From: Candidatus Aenigmatarchaeota archaeon
Lineage (GTDB): Archaea; Aenigmatarchaeota; Aenigmatarchaeia; QMZP01
Direction of reading: 5' to 3'
DNA: 5,803 bases
NCBI GenBank assembly: GCA_016198605.1
Contig: JACQIG010000096.1
Location: 1-5,803 of the forward strand
Shown: positions 1 through 3,782 of the stretch, one piece after another
Layout of the letters: each line of letters starts with the position of its first letter
Position numbering within the stretch: position 1 is the first letter of the stretch
Position numbers and translations under genes: made by a program
Notes under the pieces: model-generated
Told to the model about the DNA's origin: nothing
The model's database searches: none
What the model saw: the letters and a program-made list of their open reading frames with translations, nothing else

Positions 1-29
1 ATTCTTCCGTATGTCTGGAGGATTTAATT

Positions 30-98
30 CTGGGCTGTAGGAAAGGAAAAAATTAGCCCAGTGTCGCCCAGGGTCAATGGCCCTAGAGCAAGACTGGG
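30..98. other. Short inverted repeats in the non-coding left flank (possible RNA structure)
   Basis: A perfect 7-bp inverted repeat is visible: CTGGGCT at 30-36 and AGCCCAG at 55-61, with an 18-base purine-rich loop. A second potential stem joins AGGGTC (70-75) to GGCCCT (79-84) around a 3-base loop, including one G-U pair. CTGGG at 94-98 could instead pair with CCCAG at 57-61 or 67-71, so several folds compete. No frame through positions 1-110 has both an open stretch and a start codon, so the segment looks non-coding. It may be the end of an RNA gene or a transcript tail. I recognise no tRNA, 5S, SRP, RNase P, C/D or H/ACA signature and do not name it. Confidence 0.25.
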
Positions 99-130
99 AA
101 ACATATTAATGCATACTAACATTGCCTGAC

Positions 131-138
131 TTATAAAA
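131..138 (+). promoter_or_regulatory. Possible distal TATA-like box upstream of the nuclease gene
   Basis: TTATAAAA-type sequence about 57 bp upstream of the better-placed TATA box at 188-196. If used, transcription would begin near 160 and give a leader of roughly 58 bases before the ATG at 218. No BRE or ribosome-binding site supports it, so it may simply be AT-rich spacer. Confidence 0.25.
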
Positions 139-153
139 CTATCGCTTGCATTA

Positions 154-170
154 TACCGGCCCTACCGGCC
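154..170. repeat. Tandem 8-bp direct repeat TACCGGCC
   Basis: TACCGGCC occurs at 154-161 and again at 163-170, separated by one base. It is a GC-rich island in an AT-rich promoter region, 18 bp upstream of the nuclease TATA box. The 9-bp period is close to one helical turn, so a protein could bind both copies on one face of the DNA. This is an inference from position only. Confidence 0.45.
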
Positions 171-187
171 TCCCGCTATCCATAGCA

Positions 188-196
188 TTATAAATA
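188..196 (+). promoter_or_regulatory. TATA box for the Cas4-like nuclease gene
   Basis: TTATAAATA is centred at 192, exactly 26 bp before the A of the ATG at 218. Archaeal transcription starts about 25-27 bp downstream of the TATA centre, so the transcript should begin at the start codon itself. The bases before the ATG contain no Shine-Dalgarno-like sequence, which fits a leaderless mRNA. The BRE position is not clearly purine-rich. Confidence 0.6.
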
Positions 197-217
197 CCGC
201 CATTCAATCCTTTCTGT

Positions 218-916
218 ATGGAGAGCATGAGGACAATAAACATCAGGATATCGGACTTCGCTTCCGCCATGGGCTACTGCCAGTACATAGCCCCAAACAT
301 ATACGAGCTTGGCCTCAAGAGGAAGCTGTCCAGGCAGCTGCTCGCGGGCAAGGCCCTGCATGAGAGGCTTGAGGCCGAGGACAAGCTTGTTCCCAGGGAG
401 GAGGCCACTAAAGAGCAGCTGGCCGACGCCTTCTTTGACCTTGACTTCACCAGGGAAGGGATATCAGTCTGCGTGGAAAGGGTGAACCAGAACAATTTCC
501 GCTACAATGGGAGGACGGACAAGGTCATCAGGTACAAGGGGGACGTCTATATCATAGACGACAAGACGACAAGCAAGGAGTCAGTCCCTGACAGGCTTTA
601 CCTCGACAGGCTGCTGCAGCTGGGCGCCTACTGCGAGGGCTTCATAAGGACTTACTCGCCAATGATATCCTTCAACCGTCTGCTCTTCAGGGTGATTCAC
701 AGGAACCCCGCAGGCGAGGTCATCCAGGAGAAATCAATGGAATACGGGCAGGAAGCAAGGGCCATCCTGGTGGAGAACTTCAACAAGTTTGAAGGCCTGA
801 TAAACAAGACAATGCAGCCGCAGCACCACAACAACCCCAACAGGTGCAGGCCCTGCGGCTTCTTTGATGCGTGCAAGTGGAGGGTGGAGAGTCCTGCGCT
901 GCCGAAGGGTGTGTAG
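218..916 (+). CDS. Cas4-like PD-(D/E)XK nuclease with iron-sulfur cysteines
   Basis: A 232-aa protein with the motif order of the Cas4/RecB-type nuclease family. Visible motifs are G44-x3-H48; D101 in a GRTDKV segment; the D114-D115-K116 metal-binding triad on the next strand; and Q134-x3-Y138. Cys21 near the N-terminus and C210-x2-C213-x5-C219 near the C-terminus match the four ligands that hold a [4Fe-4S] cluster in Cas4 proteins. All expected active-site residues are present, so it is probably a working metal-dependent DNA exonuclease. No cas1, cas2, effector gene or CRISPR array is in the window, so it is best read as a stand-alone Cas4-like or DNA-repair nuclease, not a demonstrated adaptation protein. 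The ATG at 218 is preferred because the TATA box lies 26 bp upstream; an internal ATG at 227 is the alternative. It converges with the next gene, with 4 bp between stop codons. Confidence 0.85.
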   Translation: MESMRTINIRISDFASAMGYCQYIAPNIYELGLKRKLSRQLLAGKALHERLEAEDKLVPREEATKEQLADAFFDLDFTREGISVCVERVNQNNFRYNGRTDKVIRYKGDVYIIDDKTTSKESVPDRLYLDRLLQLGAYCEGFIRTYSPMISFNRLLFRVIHRNPAGEVIQEKSMEYGQEARAILVENFNKFEGLINKTMQPQHHNNPNRCRPCGFFDACKWRVESPALPKGV

Positions 917-920
917 GGTA

Positions 921-1667
921 TTATAGTCCTACCTCATCCACAGAATTGTATGTTTTTATTGATATCTTGTTTTCCTCCAGCAGGGCCAGGTAATTCCCCG
1001 CGAGCCCTTCGGAGAGGCGTGCAATCTCATCCGGGTCCTGCGATATCCAAAGCCTTTTAACAAGCTTCTCATAATCCTTGGGCAGCTTCTTGAATCCAAA
1101 AGCCTCAATGAAGTTCTTGTAATAATTCCTGGTGAAATGCCGGCGGTTCAGCAGGCCGAGGCAGAGGTTTATGTGGTACAGCAGGCTCCGCGCATAGTCA
1201 ATGGCGGATGGCTGGTCCTTTTCCAGCCTTGCGTTTCTTATCTTGTTGAGCAGGTCAGCCAAAGGAGGAATGTCTTCCTTCAATTCCCTTGTGAATTTCC
1301 CGTCTGGTATGGCCCTTACGGCATCATGGAACCTTTCCAGAACCCTCCCGTCGCCGCACATTTTCTTTATGCAGAAGAACCTGGCTATTCTCATTGCCCA
1401 ATAATGGTCCACGTCACTGAGCATCTTCTCCGCGTCCTTCAGATCCGTGAATGCAACGGCTACCTGGATATCCTTGAAAAGGAAATCGTTTCCCTCTATG
1501 CGGCTCCCCTCTTTCGTGATGAACAGCATCTCTATGTCAGAATGCGGGAGGTCCTCATCCCTGGCCGTGGAGCCGCACAGGCCTCCAACGAGTATCTTGT
1601 TGCCGTATTTTTCCAAGACTTTTTTTACAATCTTTTCTGCAACATCCATCCTCTCTTTGTGATCCAT
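921..1667 (-). CDS. Kanamycin-nucleotidyltransferase-like protein (DNA polymerase beta superfamily)
   Basis: A 248-aa protein that aligns along most of its length with bacterial kanamycin nucleotidyltransferase, which is 253 aa; the comparison is from memory. The N-terminal region carries the polymerase-beta signature: G32-S33 and R36 followed by S43-D44-I45-E46, where D44 and E46 would bind the metal. The C-terminal helical part shares a KxRNxR stretch (K142-R147) and the LPxxY segment near residue 195. Alanine 70 stands where the kanamycin enzyme has its third acidic residue (Glu76), and Asp138 aligns with its catalytic base Glu145. It may therefore have altered, weak or no transferase activity. 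The natural substrate is unknown; drug resistance should not be assumed in an archaeon. It lies 29 bp downstream of the Lrp-type gene on the same strand, so co-transcription is possible, but a TATA-like sequence placed for a leaderless start also precedes it. An in-frame ATG at codon 7 is an alternative start. Confidence 0.8.
   Translation of the reverse strand: MDHKERMDVAEKIVKKVLEKYGNKILVGGLCGSTARDEDLPHSDIEMLFITKEGSRIEGNDFLFKDIQVAVAFTDLKDAEKMLSDVDHYWAMRIARFFCIKKMCGDGRVLERFHDAVRAIPDGKFTRELKEDIPPLADLLNKIRNARLEKDQPSAIDYARSLLYHINLCLGLLNRRHFTRNYYKNFIEAFGFKKLPKDYEKLVKRLWISQDPDEIARLSEGLAGNYLALLEENKISIKTYNSVDEVGL
953..957 (+). terminator. Possible T-tract terminator for the Cas4-like gene
   Basis: A T5 run, with another T4 run near 970-973, begins 36 bases after the nuclease stop codon on the plus strand. 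Archaeal RNA polymerase can stop at T-rich tracts without a hairpin. The tract lies within the 3' end of the convergent nucleotidyltransferase gene, so that coding sequence may also explain it. Confidence 0.25.
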
Positions 1668-1688
1668 GCTAAATATTCATGAGGAAGT

Positions 1689-1696
1689 CTTAATAA
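1689..1696 (-). promoter_or_regulatory. TATA-like box before the nucleotidyltransferase gene
   Basis: On the minus strand the sequence reads TTATTAAG, centred about 26 bases before the A of the ATG at 1667. This is the leaderless spacing also seen for the nuclease gene. It begins immediately after the stop codon of the Lrp-type gene. It departs from the TTTATATA consensus, and read-through from the upstream gene remains possible. Confidence 0.4.
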
Positions 1697-2137
1697 TCAG
1701 AACCTCATCCCCTCTTCCTTGATCACGTTCAGGATGAGCTTCGTGTGCGTCCTCTCCACGTGCGGTATTGTCTGCAGCCTCTTGATGAAGCTGTCCAGCT
1801 GCCTGGTGTCCCTGAACTTGGCCAGGACCATGGCGTCAAAGCCGCCTGTTATGTCATAGACGGCGAACACGTTGCTGCTCTCCGCTATCTGCTTTTCAAC
1901 CTCTATCAGCCTCCCCCTGGACACCCTTATCTCAATGGCCACCTGCATGCCGTAGCCGAGCTTCTCGTAGTCCAGCATGGCCGTGAAGCCCTTCAGGATC
2001 CCCTGGTCCTGCATGGACCGTATCCTGCTTATCACGGTGGCCGTGGATATCCCCGCCTTCCTGGCCATCTGCCTGTACGAAAGCCTCGCGTTCCCCATGA
2101 GGATCTTCAGCACCTTCAGGTCGGTCTTGTCGGGCAT
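1697..2137 (-). CDS. Lrp/AsnC-family transcriptional regulator
   Basis: From the ATG at 2137 the product is 146 aa, the usual size for this family. Residues 4-52 form the N-terminal winged helix-turn-helix, with the likely recognition helix around residues 31-42 (STATVISRIRSM). Residues about 66-140 form the RAM effector-binding and oligomerisation domain, including the ITGGFD turn (96-101) and the HVERTHT segment (126-132). Such proteins bind DNA as dimers or octamers and often respond to amino acids. The frame is open upstream to 2260, but that extension has no family resemblance and would overlap the promoter, so the ATG at 2137 is chosen. A BRE/TATA pair 26-40 bp upstream supports a nearly leaderless mRNA. 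The gene is divergent from glnA, an arrangement also described in haloarchaea, so glnA is its most likely target, along with its own promoter. It may be co-transcribed with the nucleotidyltransferase downstream. Confidence 0.93.
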   Translation of the reverse strand: MPDKTDLKVLKILMGNARLSYRQMARKAGISTATVISRIRSMQDQGILKGFTAMLDYEKLGYGMQVAIEIRVSRGRLIEVEKQIAESSNVFAVYDITGGFDAMVLAKFRDTRQLDSFIKRLQTIPHVERTHTKLILNVIKEEGMRF

Positions 2138-2162
2138 ACAAATGTATAGTTTTCCTGGCCGG

Positions 2163-2176
2163 TTTAAATACTTTCC
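2163..2176 (-). promoter_or_regulatory. BRE/TATA promoter of the Lrp-type regulator
   Basis: On the minus strand a GGAAAG BRE-like stretch (2176-2171) is followed directly by TATTTAAA (2170-2163). The TATA centre is about 29 bp before the ATG at 2137, which predicts a leader of only a few bases. This supports the short form of the protein over the longer open frame. A CATACA element abuts the BRE. Confidence 0.65.
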
Positions 2177-2229
2177 ATACATACATCTAGAAAACCTATT
2201 ATTTCTATTACGTATGTTCAATAAATTCC

Positions 2230-2245
2230 AGAAAACTATATAAAA
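2230..2245 (+). promoter_or_regulatory. BRE/TATA promoter of glnA
   Basis: TATATAAAA at 2237-2245 is preceded by a purine-rich AGAAAAC stretch (2230-2236), a good archaeal BRE/TATA pair. Transcription should begin near 2266-2268, only about 5-8 bases before the candidate start codons at 2272 and 2274. The CATACA copy at 2250-2255 lies between the TATA box and the start point, where a bound regulator could repress. Confidence 0.65.
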
Positions 2246-2271
2246 CACCCATACAACCACTTATCAGGGAA

Positions 2272-2328
2272 ATGTGGATATTTCTTTGCGGGTTCGTGCT
2301 GCGAACCCTGCTATCAGATTGGTGGTAG
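2272..2328 (+). CDS. Possible 18-codon leader reading frame overlapping the glnA start
   Basis: An ATG at 2272 overlaps the GTG at 2274 and opens a different frame of 18 codons ending in TAG at 2326-2328. The peptide would be hydrophobic and ends in two tryptophans. It is the first AUG expected on the mRNA. Its stop lies two bases before an in-frame TTG for glnA at 2331, which has GGTGG five bases upstream. Either this is a translated leader with glnA starting at 2331, or it is a chance overlap and glnA starts at 2274. Nothing here proves translation. Confidence 0.2.
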   Translation: MWIFLCGFVLRTLLSDWW

Positions 2329-3767
2329 GCTTGGGAACAGAAGGGAAACCCTATTTCAGGAGCGCGAAAGAGGTGGTGGATTTTGCGGCCAACGAGAAGG
2401 TAGACCACTATTCATTGTTCTTTCCGGATCCTTTCGGCGTTCCAGAGCACATGGCCGCATATGGCCTGACGGAGGAGGACATAGAGAGGGGGATCGGATA
2501 TGACGGCTCAAGCATAAGGCTTTCCCAGGAAATAAATGAGAGCGACATGCTGCTCGTGCCTGACATAAGCACGGCGTTCGTTGACCCGTTCAACGACAAG
2601 TTCAGCCAGCTCAACATAATATGCAATTCCAGGGATCCCATAACGCAAGGCGGCTACTCCCGTGACCCGAGGCATATTGCCCAAAAAGCCGAGGGATACC
2701 TGAAAGGCACGGGCATTGCAGACACAGTCTTTATCGGGCCCGAGATGGAGTTCCACATATTTGATGATATCATGTATCTTGTGGACCCCCTCCACTCCTT
2801 CTACCAGATAGTCTCTCACGAATCTCCTAATGCCGCGGCAATGAGGAACAATTCAGGCCCAAGGGCGGGCTTCAAGGAGGGGTATTTCCCGGCTCCCCCG
2901 ATTGACACGCTTAACGATATCAGGTGCGAGATGGCATCCATCCTCAGGAAAATAGGAATAGAGCCGGAGGCGCACCACCATGAAGTTAGCACCTCAGGCC
3001 AGAACGAGATAGACATCAAATACAGCACGCTTGTGAAGTCAGCGGACAATGTGATGATGCTGAAATATGTGGTGAAGAACGTTGCAAGGAGGCACGGCAA
3101 GCACGCAATATTCATGCCAAAGCCCATCTTTGAGGACAACGGCTCAGGCATGCACGTGCATTCAAGCCTCTGGAGTGGCGGCAACCCGCTTTTCCACAAG
3201 GCGGGGAATTATGCAAACCTGAGCGAGCTGGGCCTGCATTACATAGGCGGCCTGCTGCAGCACGCGCCTTCCTTGCTGGCCATATGCGCGCCAACAACAA
3301 ACTCTTACAGGAGGCTTATACCAGGGTTTGAGGCGCCTGTAAATTTGACATATTCAAGGCGCAACAGGTCAGCCGCTATCAGGATCCCTATGGTCAGGGA
3401 AGACTCTCCTGCAGCCAAGAGGGTTGAATTCAGGCCCCCTGACCCCACAGCAAACCCGTACATGGCTTTCTCGGCCATACTCATGGCAGGACTGGACGGG
3501 ATAGAGAACAATATAGACCCAGGGGAACCTGTTGACGAGGACATATACAAGCTGCCTTCTGATAGGAGGAAAGGCATCCCCTCAACTCCAGGGAGCCTAG
3601 AGGACGCGTTGAGGGCACTTGAGCAGGACCATGGGTACCTTCTTAAGGGAGGCGTATTCAGCAGGGACTTCCTGCTTGCATACATAGACAGGAAGCACGA
3701 GAAAGAGATAAATCCCATGAAGGCAAAGCCGCACCCCGATGAGTTCAGGCTTTATGCGCCCTTATAG
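2274..3767 (+). CDS. glnA: Glutamine synthetase, type I (beta-like)
   Basis: Makes glutamine from glutamate, ammonia and ATP in the cytoplasm; bacterial type I enzymes are dodecamers. The 497-aa frame matches E. coli GlnA from about residue 28 to the end. Visible motifs are the DGSSI latch (D77-I81); metal ligands E157, E237, E245, H294 and E385; the HHHEV-to-GQNE segment (234-245); NGSGMHVH (289-296); the substrate-loop arginine R347; and R387. The inserted segment around 170-200 and the overall similarity point to the GSI-beta type. Tyr425 sits where E. coli is adenylylated (Tyr397), but no glnE is visible and tyrosine here is not diagnostic. The start is uncertain. GTG 2274 fits the promoter but adds about 20 residues with no family counterpart. 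TTG 2331 would give 478 aa, a typical length, with a GGTGG ribosome-binding-like site. The C-terminus is complete. The facing Lrp-type gene is the probable regulator. Confidence 0.96.
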   Translation: MDISLRVRAANPAIRLVVGLGTEGKPYFRSAKEVVDFAANEKVDHYSLFFPDPFGVPEHMAAYGLTEEDIERGIGYDGSSIRLSQEINESDMLLVPDISTAFVDPFNDKFSQLNIICNSRDPITQGGYSRDPRHIAQKAEGYLKGTGIADTVFIGPEMEFHIFDDIMYLVDPLHSFYQIVSHESPNAAAMRNNSGPRAGFKEGYFPAPPIDTLNDIRCEMASILRKIGIEPEAHHHEVSTSGQNEIDIKYSTLVKSADNVMMLKYVVKNVARRHGKHAIFMPKPIFEDNGSGMHVHSSLWSGGNPLFHKAGNYANLSELGLHYIGGLLQHAPSLLAICAPTTNSYRRLIPGFEAPVNLTYSRRNRSAAIRIPMVREDSPAAKRVEFRPPDPTANPYMAFSAILMAGLDGIENNIDPGEPVDEDIYKLPSDRRKGIPSTPGSLEDALRALEQDHGYLLKGGVFSRDFLLAYIDRKHEKEINPMKAKPHPDEFRLYAPL

Positions 3768-3782
3768 AGGGGAGACCATATC

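Larger units (their letters stand above)
2135..2256. promoter_or_regulatory. Candidate operator array of CATACA elements between lrp-type gene and glnA
   Basis: CATACA occurs on the plus strand at 2135-2140, 2176-2181, 2180-2185 and 2250-2255. The related inverted form GTATGT is at 2212-2217, and ATACA-AA-TGTAT forms a short palindrome at 2136-2147. The copies sit at telling places: over the regulator's start codon, against its BRE, upstream of the glnA promoter, and between the glnA TATA box and its expected start point. Lrp-type proteins commonly bind several degenerate palindromic sites. That these are binding sites is an inference from recurrence and position. Confidence 0.4.

Noticed and set aside
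921..1667. Acquired aminoglycoside-resistance gene
   Set aside because: The resemblance to kanamycin nucleotidyltransferase is real, but a catalytic carboxylate appears changed, archaeal ribosomes are often insensitive to these drugs, and no mobile element or resistance context is visible.
218..1667. CRISPR adaptation locus or toxin-antitoxin/defence island formed by the nuclease and nucleotidyltransferase
   Set aside because: The two genes are convergent, not an operon. There are no repeats, cas1/cas2, HEPN partner or phage genes nearby, so a joint defence role is unsupported.
1137..1682. Plus-strand open frame of 181 codons antisense to the nucleotidyltransferase gene
   Set aside because: It lies almost wholly within a gene with clear family motifs, its translation resembles no family, and no promoter precedes it. 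It is a reading-frame shadow.
1745..2149. Plus-strand open frame of 134 codons antisense to the Lrp-type gene
   Set aside because: It mirrors the codon pattern of the real minus-strand gene and gives a low-complexity His/Pro/Leu-rich product with no recognisable domain.
2138..2260. N-terminal extension of the Lrp-type protein to an upstream start at 2260
   Set aside because: The extra 41 residues are unlike the family, cover the BRE/TATA promoter, and overlap the control region of glnA. The ATG at 2137 gives the standard length.
3768..3782. Terminator hairpin between glnA and the surface-protein gene
   Set aside because: The 15-bp gap shows neither a stable inverted repeat nor a T-tract on either strand.
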